Position numbers and translations under genes: made by a program
Shown: positions 25,293 to 34,894 of the stretch, piece by piece
Position numbering within the stretch: the stretch's first letter is position 1
How the letters are laid out: each line of letters begins with the position of its first letter
Assembly: GCF_040026395.1 (NCBI RefSeq)
Contig: NZ_CP157278.1
Coordinates: forward strand, 4,216,001 to 4,280,000
Direction: 5' to 3'
From: Pedobacter lusitanus
Lineage (GTDB): Bacteria > Bacteroidota > Bacteroidia > Sphingobacteriales > Sphingobacteriaceae
DNA length: 64,000 bases
Notes under the pieces: generated by a model
Database searches by the model: none
What the model was told of the DNA's origin: nothing
What the model saw: only the letters and a program-made list of their open reading frames with translations

Positions 25293-27812
25293 ATGAAGTT
25301 TTCCATTTCAATAATTTTTATTTTTTTCTTCTTTTTCAGGGCAGAAGCCCAGATGATACAAGTGAAAGGTCTGATTACAGACAAATCAACAGGACAACCG
25401 GTCCATGGAGTTACTATTGGGTTTGAACATACCGCAATCAAGACTTCAAGTGATGCTAAAGGAACGTTTAGTATCGCTTCAAAAGATAAAGTTAAACACA
25501 TTAATTTCTACGGTATAGGTTATCACAGAGTACGGATGGAGGTACCTTCAGGCCATACCCACCAGCTGAATATTCAACTGGAGCCACAGACTCAGGATTT
25601 ATCTGAGGTTAGTATTTCTGTTGCTCATAAACCAAGATATAAGAATAAGAACAACCCAGCTGTGGAATTAATCAGGAGGGTTATTGAACATAAAAAGACC
25701 AATGCTTCAAATCTTCAGAATTATCTTTCTTACAAGGAGTATGAGAAATTGAATATTTCCTTAAGTATGACCACTGAGAAAGCGAAGACATCCAGGCTAC
25801 TTAAAAAGTTATCATTTTTAAAAGACAATTCAGATTCACTGACCCGGCCGGGCAGATTGCTGACCCCTATATTTATGAAGGAGAAGCTTACCCATAACCT
25901 GGTGTATCAGAACCCCTTTAAACAGGAATCAGCTGTTCTTGCAGAAAACCAGTCACGTATAGATCAGTTCATTGATGAAGATGGAATCAATGAGTACCTG
26001 GATAAAATCTATCAGCGGGCTGATATTTATCAGAATGACATCGGTATCGGCAACCAGAGTTTTATGAGTCCTATCGCAGAGCTGGCCCCTCAGTTTTATA
26101 AGTATTTTATCATTGATACTTTAAAAGATGTTTCACCGATGCAGATTAAGCTGATGATCGCACCACGTAATAAAGAAGATGTGCTTTTCCTTGGTCATTT
26201 ATATATCTCCCTGGATGGTAAATACGCAGTACAAAAGGCTACACTATCTGTCAACTCCAAAATAAATATTAACTGGGTAAAGGATATGAGTATATCCCTG
26301 GATTATCATCAGGATAAAACCGGTCATTATTATTTAGGTAAAAGTGTAATGGCTATGGATCTGGGGCTTTTCAAAGAGGGTGCAAGTGTGTTTGGAGAAC
26401 GAACCCTGTTTATCAATGATTTTGTCAGCAGTCCAACAGCTTTGAATCAGACTTTAAAGCTTAAACCGCTGGATAATCTGGCGCGGCCGATCCCTATGGA
26501 AGAATTAAGACCGGAAAAACTGACTTCGATTGAGCAGATGGCCTATAAAAATATAGACAGTCTTAAAAATTCAAAGAAGTTCAAACGTGCGATGGGAGTG
26601 GCTTCATTTTTACTCTCGGGTTATATAGGGCAGGGGAAAGTAGAAGTCGGGCCGTTTAATTCATTTTATAGCTTTAATCCCGTAGAAGGTCTGAGACTTA
26701 AAATTGGCGGGCGGACTACTGATGCATTTAGCAGAAGGATTTTCTTTGATGGCCATATGGCTTACGGTACACGTGATCATAAATGGAAGTATTCACTGGG
26801 AGCTATCTTATCACTTTCGCCCGGCTCCATCTATGAATTTCCTGTCAAGTCGTTAACACTGAGACATAGCTATGAAACACAGATACCCGGGCAGGATCTT
26901 AACTTTCTGGAAGATGATAACTTTCTGTTATCATTCAAAAGAGGAATTAATGATAAATGGTTATACAACAGAAAGTGGCTTTTTGAATACCTTCATGAAA
27001 CAAAAGATCATTTTTCATTTAAAGTAGCCTATAAAAATCAGATTCTGGATCCCGCAGGAGGACTCAGATTTATAGCATTAAGTACTGCCGGACCAGTAGA
27101 TGTGCAGGACATTACCAATTCAGAATTTACGGCAGAAGTAAGGTGGGCACCACACGAACAATTTTATCAGGGGAAACGCTTCAGAAGACCAATCAGAAAT
27201 GGATACCCTATTTTCACCTTACGCGGATCGGTTGGTATTAAAGGATTTTTGCATGGAGACTATAACTATCAGAACCTGACTTTCAATGTCTTTAAAAGAA
27301 CTTATCTGTCGCAGTTTGGCTATTCTGATATTATTCTTGAAGCAGGAAAAGTATTTGGTAAAGTTCCATTTCCTTTGCTGACTATACACCGGGCTAACCA
27401 GAGTTATGCTTATGAACTGCCATCTTATAATCTGATGAATTTCATGGAGTTCCTGAGTGATAAATATGCAAGCGTTAATCTGGAACATAATTTCAATGGG
27501 TTTTTCCTGAATAAGATTCCATTGGTAAAAAGACTTCAGTTAAGAGAGATCATCACTTTTAAGGCCCTGACCGGATCAATTTCCAGTAAGAATGATCCAA
27601 CGCAGAATTCAGATTTATATCAGTTCCCACAAGACAAACATGGGCGGATTATGTCTTCAGCGTTGGGTTCCACACCCTATATGGAAGGAAGTATAGGAAT
27701 CTCCAACATCTTTAAAATATTAAGGATCGATCTGGTTAAAAGGCTGAGCTATTTAGATAATCCGCATATATCCAGGTGGGGGATAAGAGCTAAGATTAAG
27801 GTGGATTTTTAA
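25293..27812 (+). CDS. DUF5686 protein with carboxypeptidase-like regulatory domain
   Basis: 839 residues. A signal peptide (ISIIFIFFFFFRAEAQ) is followed by a regulatory-like beta-sandwich (about 20-110: IQVKGLITDKSTGQPVHGVTIGFE), then DUF5686 (about 115-839) starting NPAVELIRRVIEHKK and ending in amphipathic strands (LSYLDNPHISRWGIRAKIKVDF) with a terminal Phe typical of outer-membrane barrels. The family is common in Bacteroidetes and thought to be an outer-membrane barrel with a large periplasmic portion. I do not know the cargo. It follows the small barrel gene on the same strand, 97 nt after its stop, with a possible partial terminator between. Confidence 0.88.
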   Translation: MKFSISIIFIFFFFFRAEAQMIQVKGLITDKSTGQPVHGVTIGFEHTAIKTSSDAKGTFSIASKDKVKHINFYGIGYHRVRMEVPSGHTHQLNIQLEPQTQDLSEVSISVAHKPRYKNKNNPAVELIRRVIEHKKTNASNLQNYLSYKEYEKLNISLSMTTEKAKTSRLLKKLSFLKDNSDSLTRPGRLLTPIFMKEKLTHNLVYQNPFKQESAVLAENQSRIDQFIDEDGINEYLDKIYQRADIYQNDIGIGNQSFMSPIAELAPQFYKYFIIDTLKDVSPMQIKLMIAPRNKEDVLFLGHLYISLDGKYAVQKATLSVNSKININWVKDMSISLDYHQDKTGHYYLGKSVMAMDLGLFKEGASVFGERTLFINDFVSSPTALNQTLKLKPLDNLARPIPMEELRPEKLTSIEQMAYKNIDSLKNSKKFKRAMGVASFLLSGYIGQGKVEVGPFNSFYSFNPVEGLRLKIGGRTTDAFSRRIFFDGHMAYGTRDHKWKYSLGAILSLSPGSIYEFPVKSLTLRHSYETQIPGQDLNFLEDDNFLLSFKRGINDKWLYNRKWLFEYLHETKDHFSFKVAYKNQILDPAGGLRFIALSTAGPVDVQDITNSEFTAEVRWAPHEQFYQGKRFRRPIRNGYPIFTLRGSVGIKGFLHGDYNYQNLTFNVFKRTYLSQFGYSDIILEAGKVFGKVPFPLLTIHRANQSYAYELPSYNLMNFMEFLSDKYASVNLEHNFNGFFLNKIPLVKRLQLREIITFKALTGSISSKNDPTQNSDLYQFPQDKHGRIMSSALGSTPYMEGSIGISNIFKILRIDLVKRLSYLDNPHISRWGIRAKIKVDF

Positions 27813-27849
27813 TACCTTATCAGCTCTCGCCGGCGTATGAGGCTCCATA

Positions 27850-27899
27850 AAAAGGCGGGATAAAAGAGCTGGTACACCTGCTCTTTTATCCCGCCTTTT
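27850..27899. terminator. strong bidirectional terminator
   Basis: AAAAGGCGGGATAAAAGAGC - TGGTACACCT - GCTCTTTTATCCCGCCTTTT: a 20-bp perfect stem between the convergent DUF5686 and acyl-CoA dehydrogenase genes. Confidence 0.9.
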
Positions 27900-27924
27900 A
27901 GGATTTTAGCTTAAACCTGTCTGG

Positions 27925-29424
27925 TTAAGCGAAATTAAACCATGAGCTTTCAGCAGTATAATCTTCAATTACCTGTGTGCTGTTATCAAAATTGAAAGCA
28001 CAGATTAATGTGCGTATATCCTGTTTTACATTCACAATACAATTTTCGATCAGCTCTTTTCTGAATCCCTTAATTTCCAGATCCAGAACATAGCCTAAAG
28101 AAACAATTCTGCCGATTACCTTTCCCAGGTCAAATAGTTTGCGTTGAGAAAGAGAGGTGCTTAAGTTAAAACTCAGTTCCTTTTTAAAATAATGGCAAGC
28201 CTGAGCAGTTTGTTGAAGTGTGGTCAGGAAGTCAAAAAGATTAGATTCTTTCTGTTTCTTCATCTGACGTACAATGATCTCTGAAATCTGTGCATAAAGC
28301 ATTTCATTCGAACCTTCGAAAATCTGAAAAGGTCTGCTGTCCATAATACCACGTCCGCCAATATGAGATGTTTTATACCCTTTGGCACCAGAAACCTGTG
28401 TTAAAATCTGTGCTGATTCCTGCATCAGATCAGTGACTACGGCTTTCATACTATTGGCCTCCAGGCCTTCAGCTGCTAAATTATGTTCAATTCCGCTAAT
28501 GCTGCTGCTTCTGACACACATTGCCGAACAGATCGTATAAGCTGACTGTATTTTAGAAATCTGGAACTGGATCTGATCCATCGATAATAAATTTGCTGTT
28601 CCTACAATCCGGTTTTTACATTGAAGAATAGCTTCGTCAAGCATACGCCTGATGAACCCCATTCCCATACCGGGAAACTGCATTCTGCTGCGGTGCAGGA
28701 TATCCAGCATCATTTTAATACCTGTAGTTTCAGGATTTAATTTAAACGTTTTAGGAACTTCAATATTTAAAATATTGCGTCCGTAAGGGATCATATGAAG
28801 CCCCATCGTATCAAAGTATTCCTCTACGACGATTTGCTGTTTCTTTTGTGTATTATCACATAAAAAGAAATCAATATCTCTGCTTAATCCGCCATCAGCC
28901 AGTTCGGCTCTGGACGCAATCAGCCAGTAATCAGCCAGACCGGTAAGTCCCTGCCAGTGTTTAGTTCCTTTGATGCTGTAAGTATCAGCCAGCTCTGTAT
29001 TTCTGGTTTTCATGTTCAGTGCATCACTACCATAATCAGGTTCAGTGATCATCAGGCCACCCATATTCTGGTGAAAAAGAAAACGGTCAAATACTTCTTT
29101 TTTAACTGAATCATCCGCATACTTGGAAAGCGGCTCCAGAAAAAGAGCGATGTTAATTCCAAAGGTCAGAGACAGTGGTAAAGACTCATATGAAGCCGCA
29201 GCCAGGACGCTCAGGCATTCTTTTACCACACTTCCATTTCCACCATACTCTTCCGGAATTGCTGCTGCCAGAGGCTGTTCAGCAAGAATTTCGTGCATGA
29301 TTAAAGGAGGTAGTTTTGCTGCAAGGTCAAATTGATCAGTATTGTCTTTCCCCCGGAACAGAAGCTTTAATTTCTCTTCGAAATTTTTGATGTATTCTGA
29401 AAATTCTATTTTTAATTCTATCAT
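27925..29424 (-). CDS. acyl-CoA dehydrogenase family protein
   Basis: 499 residues. The N-terminal helical domain has PEEYGGNG; the middle has TEPDYGSDALNMKT (FAD-binding loop) and IKGTKHWQGLTGLADYWLIASR; the C-terminal part has GAKGYKTSHIGGRGIMDSRPFQIFEGSNEMLYAQISE, where the Glu of FEGSNE is the likely base. It oxidises an acyl-CoA with FAD. The protein is longer than the usual 380 residues because of an extra C-terminal helical extension (about 410-499), as in the larger FadE-type enzymes. It is a single-gene unit with a -7 box at 29480. Confidence 0.9.
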   Translation of the reverse strand: MIELKIEFSEYIKNFEEKLKLLFRGKDNTDQFDLAAKLPPLIMHEILAEQPLAAAIPEEYGGNGSVVKECLSVLAAASYESLPLSLTFGINIALFLEPLSKYADDSVKKEVFDRFLFHQNMGGLMITEPDYGSDALNMKTRNTELADTYSIKGTKHWQGLTGLADYWLIASRAELADGGLSRDIDFFLCDNTQKKQQIVVEEYFDTMGLHMIPYGRNILNIEVPKTFKLNPETTGIKMMLDILHRSRMQFPGMGMGFIRRMLDEAILQCKNRIVGTANLLSMDQIQFQISKIQSAYTICSAMCVRSSSISGIEHNLAAEGLEANSMKAVVTDLMQESAQILTQVSGAKGYKTSHIGGRGIMDSRPFQIFEGSNEMLYAQISEIIVRQMKKQKESNLFDFLTTLQQTAQACHYFKKELSFNLSTSLSQRKLFDLGKVIGRIVSLGYVLDLEIKGFRKELIENCIVNVKQDIRTLICAFNFDNSTQVIEDYTAESSWFNFA

Positions 29425-29479
29425 TATTAGGGGTAATTTACTATAATATTCTGGGAAAATCTTTTTTCAAGATAATCAC

Positions 29480-29487
29480 CAAATATA
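29480..29487 (-). promoter_or_regulatory. -7 box of the acyl-CoA dehydrogenase gene
   Basis: CAAATATA on the + strand reads TATATTTG on the - strand, matching TAnnTTTG, 56 nt upstream of the ATG. No -33 box was identified. Confidence 0.35.
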
Positions 29488-29567
29488 CCAAAGTAATTTA
29501 GAATAGTTCTAAACAGAATTCTCTTTTTTATTCCTTCAGAAAATAACGTCTTTTTTTGTCCTGAAAT

Positions 29568-30167
29568 TTAGTATTCCATGATGTCATCTATCAGAAATGT
29601 ACTGCCTGAGGGGATCAGTCTGATGTCCCGGTTATGCTTGATTTTAGACTCAGTATCTTCTATTACTACGCTGAAAATGAAGTTGTCACCTATTTTATTT
29701 TTCAATTCACAATGGGTTACTTTGATTAGTCCGTAATCCTGTTCCGGGATAAATAAACCAGTTCCGATTCCTGCTAATTTGGGATTATACTTGTCCTTCC
29801 ATTTGGTGAAAAATTCTTCAGAGGTCAGGCCGTTGTCCAAATCTACATTGATCGCATCATCTTTATACTCATCGTACTGTTTTGTATAAATACTTTTGAT
29901 ATTTTCTTCGGCTTCCTCATTGGTGTTTTCCATGTTGCCATTCGCTTTATTAAGCGAATTTTCGATGGCTGCAGTCAACCAGCTTTTTGCTTTGGAAATT
30001 TCCGGCAGATTTTCCTGAGTAGTTTTTGCTGTTGCCGGAATGGGTTTCTGAATAGAATCCTGGGCTTGAGTGTCTTTTAAGCCAGTAACTTTCTGATTGT
30101 TTTTCTGTTGTCCATTACAGGAAATCAGCAGGATGGCAGCGCAGGTCAATGGGATAAATTGCTTCAT
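29568..30167 (-). CDS. lipoprotein of unknown function (DUF3828-like)
   Basis: 199 residues. The lipobox LLISC at about residues 13-17 marks a lipoprotein signal. Then a Gln/Lys/Thr-rich linker (18-60) leads into a small alpha-beta domain with FFTKWKDKYNP and RDIRLIPSGSTFLIDDIMEY at the end. The layout resembles DUF3828-type lipoproteins, but I am not certain. An unusual hairpin at 30178-30227 sits in its leader, just before the start. It follows the DUF4249 gene on the same strand at 100 bp, probably a separate or attenuated transcript. Confidence 0.7.
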   Translation of the reverse strand: MKQFIPLTCAAILLISCNGQQKNNQKVTGLKDTQAQDSIQKPIPATAKTTQENLPEISKAKSWLTAAIENSLNKANGNMENTNEEAEENIKSIYTKQYDEYKDDAINVDLDNGLTSEEFFTKWKDKYNPKLAGIGTGLFIPEQDYGLIKVTHCELKNKIGDNFIFSVVIEDTESKIKHNRDIRLIPSGSTFLIDDIMEY

Positions 30168-30177
30168 TTGTTCAAGA

Positions 30178-30227
30178 TTGAGGAAATATTCTGATTAGCT
30201 GTAAATCTGATCGGAATATCTCCTCAA
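30178..30227 (-). promoter_or_regulatory. leader hairpin between DUF4249 and lipoprotein genes
   Basis: On the - strand TTGAGGAGATATTC (30227-30214) pairs with GAATATTTCCTCAA (30191-30178): 14 bp including one G-U pair, loop of 22 nt. No T run follows; the lipoprotein ATG is 10 nt downstream. It may be a processing or attenuation site, or a terminator of the TonB-receptor operon of weak type. Confidence 0.5.
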
Positions 30228-30266
30228 TAAGGATACCACATTAATTGCTGATCCTGTTAAATGAAA

Positions 30267-31061
30267 TTATTTAGGGATAATCAGGCTCTTGCGCTGCGTC
30301 GTATGCGCGCTGAAAAAGCCCAGGGCTCCTCCCGTTATATTACTGATAGGGTTGGCCGGTGCAGCACTGTCTCCGCTTCCTTTTGCCCCGGATAAACTAA
30401 AAAGATAAAGAAAAACAGAAGGGTCAACACTATGCATTTCCACACTCAGCTTGTCGCCTCTTTTGATATCCTTTTCTCTGTTTTTAGTTTTGTTCTGAAA
30501 TATAAGTCCTGAATTGATCAGCTGCCCGGTAGTAAACTCGTCATTTGCCACAGCATAATTTTGTTGCCTCTTATCATTGATGAACAGCTCAAACCAGTAG
30601 AAGTTTTTGACTTCAGCAGAGTCCTTATACTTGACATAAGCCACAGTTCTCAGACTATCATAATCTGCTGGCTTAAGATAGAAGTCCAGTAATGGTACAG
30701 GTTGCTGCATCGTACTGACAGCAGTAAAAGTTTCCCCATTCACCGTCGCTGTTAAGCGGTAAGTCTGACCAGGAGTTCCATTGATTGCAGTGGTTGTATA
30801 TACACCTGAACTGGTTTCAGGAAGCGTTACAACTGTACCATTGTTTTCTATTTTTACAATAGCTCCGTTGACCCCGTTAAACGTATTATCATCATCAAAG
30901 TTTTTGGTTCTGCTGATTAAAACACTGCAATTACCAGGTTCGTTGGTTATGGTGCCTTCAATTACATATTTGTCCTGTTTAGTGGCAGGTTTTAGTTGTA
31001 TCACTTTTTCGCAGGATACAAGGAGCACTGAGAGTGCTGCCAGCATATATATAGCTTTCAT
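30267..31061 (-). CDS. DUF4249 family lipoprotein
   Basis: 264 residues from the ATG at 31061 (MKAIYMLAALSVLLVSCEK; lipobox LLVSC). An in-frame ATG at 31079 would overlap the receptor gene. DUF4249 is found almost only next to TonB-dependent receptors in Bacteroidetes; the N-terminal KYVIEGTITNEPGNCSVLISRTKNF and the later PGQTYRLTATVNGETFTA are typical. It has SusD-like position but a different fold, and is probably an outer-membrane-associated lipoprotein that helps substrate capture. It starts 1 nt after the receptor stop. The C-terminus (SAHTTQRKSLIIPK) is also typical. Confidence 0.87.
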   Translation of the reverse strand: MKAIYMLAALSVLLVSCEKVIQLKPATKQDKYVIEGTITNEPGNCSVLISRTKNFDDDNTFNGVNGAIVKIENNGTVVTLPETSSGVYTTTAINGTPGQTYRLTATVNGETFTAVSTMQQPVPLLDFYLKPADYDSLRTVAYVKYKDSAEVKNFYWFELFINDKRQQNYAVANDEFTTGQLINSGLIFQNKTKNREKDIKRGDKLSVEMHSVDPSVFLYLFSLSGAKGSGDSAAPANPISNITGGALGFFSAHTTQRKSLIIPK

Positions 31062-31062
31062 A

Positions 31063-33708
31063 TTAAAATTTAAAATCATAAGAAATAGAAGGTATAAACC
31101 GGAACAAACTTGTTTTTACAGCCTCAGTTCTGTTAGGATCGTATGGATTGTCCCTGAACTCAATACCATAGGCATTTGATCTGCCATAAGCATTATATAA
31201 ACTCATACTTAGCTCAGAAGAATATTTTTTAGTTTTCTTTAATGTACGCGTTGCACCAAGATCTAATCTGTGGTAAGCCGGCATTCTTTCTGCATTACGC
31301 TCAGAAAAATAGAAATAACTTTCTCCAAGTAATCTGTATTTTGCATTAGGGAAAGTCACTGCGTTTCCGGTGGAAAATACCCAGTTAGCAGATAAAGACC
31401 ACTTTTCATTCAATGCATACATCGCTACAATTGAAATATCATGCGTCCGGTCCTGACGGGTATTATACCAGCGGTCATTATTGATCCCATCTACCTGTCT
31501 TTCAGATTTAGATAAGGTATAACCAACCCATCCCGTTAGTTTGCCTGTCTTCTTTCTGATCAGCATTTCTATTCCGTAGGCTCTTCCTCTGCCATACAGT
31601 AACTGTGTCTCAATTGGTCTGTTGGTATAAATATCGGCACCATCGCGATAGTCGACCTGATTTTTAAGACCTTTATAATAAATCTCTGAAGTAAATTCAT
31701 AAGCATTATCTCCCAGATTTTTATAATAGCCCAAAGATACCTGATCACTGATTTCAGGTTTGATGATATTAGTACTGGCCAGCCATCTGTCTGTAGGCGA
31801 CATAGAATTGGAATTGGAAATTAAATGCAGGTTCTGCGCATTGCGGACATAAGAAGCTTTAACCGATGCAGATTCGCTGAATTGTATTGCAGCAGCAATC
31901 CGGGGTTCCAGGTTAAGGTAGGTCTTTACAATTTCTCCTCTTTTATAAGTTCTGCTTCCTGTCACTTCACCAGCACTGTTTACGTCAAAATACTCACCAC
32001 TTCCTAAGATGGAAAAAGCAGAAAGCCGTAATCCGTAAGTCAGACTAAACATGTCACTCGCTTTCCAGGTATTACTTACATAAGCCGCATTTTCCAGTGA
32101 AAATCTTTTTTGCAGATCCTGGGAGATAAACCCCGTGTTCCCTTCAGCCCGGACTTCACCAGGTTTGATGGTATGATAAATTGCATTTACGCCGAAACTC
32201 AGTGTGTTTTTATCGTTGACATACCATTGCATATCTTCCTTGAAATTCCAGTCTCTGATTTGTGAAAACAAGGAGAAAGAATTCTGATCTTCTTTACTGT
32301 CAATGGTATAATCGTAATTACTGAAGATTAAGGAGGTGTTCGAGAACAACCTGCTGTTAAACACGTGATTCCAGCGCAGGGTAGAAGTTACGTTTCCCCA
32401 GTCCAGTCCGGTTAACCTGTCTGATTTTAATACATCCCTGCCCAGGTAACCGGAAATAAACAACTTGTCCTTTTCTCCGAGGATATAGTTTGCTTTGGCA
32501 TTGACATCATAAAAATAAAGCTTAACCTTTTTAACCGACGTATCTGAAGAAAGCTTGATAAATGGGTCCAGGTATGTTCTGCGTGCAGAAATCAGAAAAG
32601 AGGATTTTCCTTTCTGTATCGGACCTTCCACATTCACTCTGGCTGCAATCATACCAATTCCGCCGCTTACACTCAGTTTCTGGTTGTTCCCGTCATTCAT
32701 CTTGATATCCATTACAGAAGACAATCTGCCACCATACTGAGCAGGCATCCCACTTTTATACAAGGTGACATTTTTAATGGCATCCGAATTAAATGTAGAA
32801 AAAAAACCGAGCAGGTGAGTGGCATTATAAACAGGGGCTTCATCCAGTAATATCATATTCTGATCTGCACTTCCACCTCTTACAAAAAAGCCGCTTGTTC
32901 CTTCCAGGGAAGATTTTACACCCGGTAAAAGCTGCAGCGTTTTGATGATGTCTCTTTCGCCCAGTATAACCGGAATAGTTTTGGTTTCCGATACACTTAA
33001 ACGCTCCATTCCCATCTGTGGATTATCAATACTTCTTTTAGCAGACGATGAGGTAATGTTTACCGTTTCCAGTTCATTTGCACTGTCATCCAACCCAATA
33101 TTCAGTTTTAAATTTTTATCCAGCTGAACTGTCTGCAGATTTGTTCTGCTGCCTACTGCACTGATTTCCAGATTGTATTTTCCTTTAGGAAGTGAAAGCG
33201 AGTAAAAACCATATTCATTACTTGAAGTAGCTTGTCTTGTACCTGCAACCCTGACTGTTGCAGCAATCAGTGTTTCTCCTGTTTTAGCCGAAGAAACTGT
33301 ACCACTTATCGTGTATCTTCCCTGGCTTTCTGCCGGATTTGCCGCCGGGTCGGCCGGAACCTTTTTTTCTTTTGCAGGATCAAATCTGATGTAAACCTCT
33401 TTGCCAAGCGCGGTGAATTTAACGGGCTGTTCGGCAAATGCAAGGGTTAATACCTCATTTAAATTTTTGTCCTTTGCCACAACGCTGATTTTGATTTTAC
33501 TGTTGGCGATCTGCTCATTATAAGTGAATTTAATACCACTTGCCAGGCTGATTTTATCCAGTGCTGATTTTAATAATTCATCTTTCAGACTGATACTTAA
33601 CTTTTTTTCCAATGGACTTTGGGCATAAGCTCTTACCTGAATGAACATCAAAAGCAATAACAGTAAGGCAATAAATGCCAGGAACCTTATCGGTTCGTAT
33701 TTTTTCAT
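31063..33708 (-). CDS. TonB-dependent receptor with STN and regulatory-like domains
   Basis: 881 residues. Order: signal peptide (about 10-30); STN (about 33-105; LEKKLSISLKDELLKSALDKI); carboxypeptidase-regulatory-like (about 128-200; YTISGTVSSAKTGETLIAATV); plug (about 215-340; ILGERDIIKTLQLLPGV, FFVRGGSADQNMILLDEAPVYN); and 22-strand barrel ending GYDFKF-like (SISYDFKF). It imports a substrate across the outer membrane with TonB energy and signals through its STN domain to FecR. With the FecR and sigma genes upstream (35503, 34859) and DUF4249 downstream it forms a standard sigma-regulated import unit. The absence of SusD and of any glycoside hydrolase argues against a polysaccharide utilisation locus. 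Confidence 0.95.
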   Translation of the reverse strand: MKKYEPIRFLAFIALLLLLLMFIQVRAYAQSPLEKKLSISLKDELLKSALDKISLASGIKFTYNEQIANSKIKISVVAKDKNLNEVLTLAFAEQPVKFTALGKEVYIRFDPAKEKKVPADPAANPAESQGRYTISGTVSSAKTGETLIAATVRVAGTRQATSSNEYGFYSLSLPKGKYNLEISAVGSRTNLQTVQLDKNLKLNIGLDDSANELETVNITSSSAKRSIDNPQMGMERLSVSETKTIPVILGERDIIKTLQLLPGVKSSLEGTSGFFVRGGSADQNMILLDEAPVYNATHLLGFFSTFNSDAIKNVTLYKSGMPAQYGGRLSSVMDIKMNDGNNQKLSVSGGIGMIAARVNVEGPIQKGKSSFLISARRTYLDPFIKLSSDTSVKKVKLYFYDVNAKANYILGEKDKLFISGYLGRDVLKSDRLTGLDWGNVTSTLRWNHVFNSRLFSNTSLIFSNYDYTIDSKEDQNSFSLFSQIRDWNFKEDMQWYVNDKNTLSFGVNAIYHTIKPGEVRAEGNTGFISQDLQKRFSLENAAYVSNTWKASDMFSLTYGLRLSAFSILGSGEYFDVNSAGEVTGSRTYKRGEIVKTYLNLEPRIAAAIQFSESASVKASYVRNAQNLHLISNSNSMSPTDRWLASTNIIKPEISDQVSLGYYKNLGDNAYEFTSEIYYKGLKNQVDYRDGADIYTNRPIETQLLYGRGRAYGIEMLIRKKTGKLTGWVGYTLSKSERQVDGINNDRWYNTRQDRTHDISIVAMYALNEKWSLSANWVFSTGNAVTFPNAKYRLLGESYFYFSERNAERMPAYHRLDLGATRTLKKTKKYSSELSMSLYNAYGRSNAYGIEFRDNPYDPNRTEAVKTSLFRFIPSISYDFKF

Positions 33709-33836
33709 AACTTTATATTTAAATATTGATTTTAATCTGCCCTAAAGTTCTCAAGGCCCGGGCATTTTTTAATTGATCAGGATGATGTCCGGTTTTCTGA
33801 AACAGAAGCCGGGCATTTATCTTATGATTACAGAAG

Positions 33837-34859
33837 CTATCTTACAATAACATACCGCCCCCTCTCTTTCTTCCAGTTTACCTCCATTACCATACTTAAT
33901 TTATCAAGACATTGTTCAACAGGTAAAGTCATATCCAGCTGGCCATAGAACCTGCTTTGAGCAAGATCCGGGGCCAGGGTAATCTGCAGATGATACTGTA
34001 ATTCCAGGTCGGTAACCACATCGCTGAAAATACTTCCCTTATAATCAAATAAACCCAGACGTCTGTTCAGAAAATCTGCTGCGTCCGGGAAATCGGTCTT
34101 TGTAATTTTTTCTGTAGACCTGCTGACCGTAATTCTTTGATTGGCAGTAATCATAACAGGTTGCTCATGATTGGTGTTTTTCAGTGTTACTGCAACCTTT
34201 CCGGTCACCAGTGTGACGTTGATATCAGGTTGGTTTTTATAAGCACTCACATTAAAACTGGTTCCCAGTACGGTCGTATTAACCAATCCACTTTGAATAA
34301 TAAATGGGTGATCTGCATCATGGGTAACCTCAAAAAAAGCTTCCCCATCCAGACTGACGATCCGTTTACTTCCGTTAAACCGGTCAGGATAGCTCAGTTT
34401 ACTCTCCGGGCTGAGCCATACTTTAGTTCCGTCCGCAAGCAGTAATTGTTTGCGTTCAGCAGTTTTACTGAATACCTCAGTCTGATGAACAGGATTAAAG
34501 ACCTGGGATATGCGGTTACGATATAAATAAGTTCCACCAAGAACAAGCAGGATAGCTGCGGCTGCGGCAAAGTGCCTGAAACCGTAACTAATCCTGCGAG
34601 TCAGCATTGGCCTCACCTGTATTGTGTCTTGAGAGAAGAAAGGAGGAATCAGCCCGGTTTCAGGTTTTGCTTCCGTCTGATCCCAGGTTACTGACATCAG
34701 ACTGGTCATTTCCTCATCATGTTCATTGTCTTTGATCAGCTGAAAGAAACGTTCCATTTCGGCTGGCGAACACTGATTGGTCAGATACAGATGATATAGC
34801 AGTTTTAATTCCTCTTTTTCGTTCATAGTATTCCATGAATGGATCAATATGCTATCCAT
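33837..34859 (-). CDS. FecR family anti-sigma factor (second set)
   Basis: 340 residues; a start at 34826 (MNEKEELKLLYHLYL) is equally possible and would give 329. One membrane helix at about 94-112 (FAAAAAILLVLGGTYLY), FecR domain (LLADGTKVWLSPESKLSY, GEAFFEVTHDADHPFII) and DUF4974 C-terminus (SDVVTDLELQYHLQITL, CLDKLSMVMEVNW). It links the TonB receptor's STN domain to the sigma factor encoded just upstream. The gap of about 130 nt to the receptor gene shows no promoter box. Confidence 0.93.
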   Translation of the reverse strand: MDSILIHSWNTMNEKEELKLLYHLYLTNQCSPAEMERFFQLIKDNEHDEEMTSLMSVTWDQTEAKPETGLIPPFFSQDTIQVRPMLTRRISYGFRHFAAAAAILLVLGGTYLYRNRISQVFNPVHQTEVFSKTAERKQLLLADGTKVWLSPESKLSYPDRFNGSKRIVSLDGEAFFEVTHDADHPFIIQSGLVNTTVLGTSFNVSAYKNQPDINVTLVTGKVAVTLKNTNHEQPVMITANQRITVSRSTEKITKTDFPDAADFLNRRLGLFDYKGSIFSDVVTDLELQYHLQITLAPDLAQSRFYGQLDMTLPVEQCLDKLSMVMEVNWKKERGRYVIVR

Positions 34860-34894
34860 TTCTACATACTATACAACTGCCGGAGCCCTAAGGA

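Noticed and set aside
30781..31179. 132-codon open frame on the + strand opposite the DUF4249 and receptor genes
   Set aside because: It runs across two well-supported - strand genes, lacks a promoter box and resembles no known protein.
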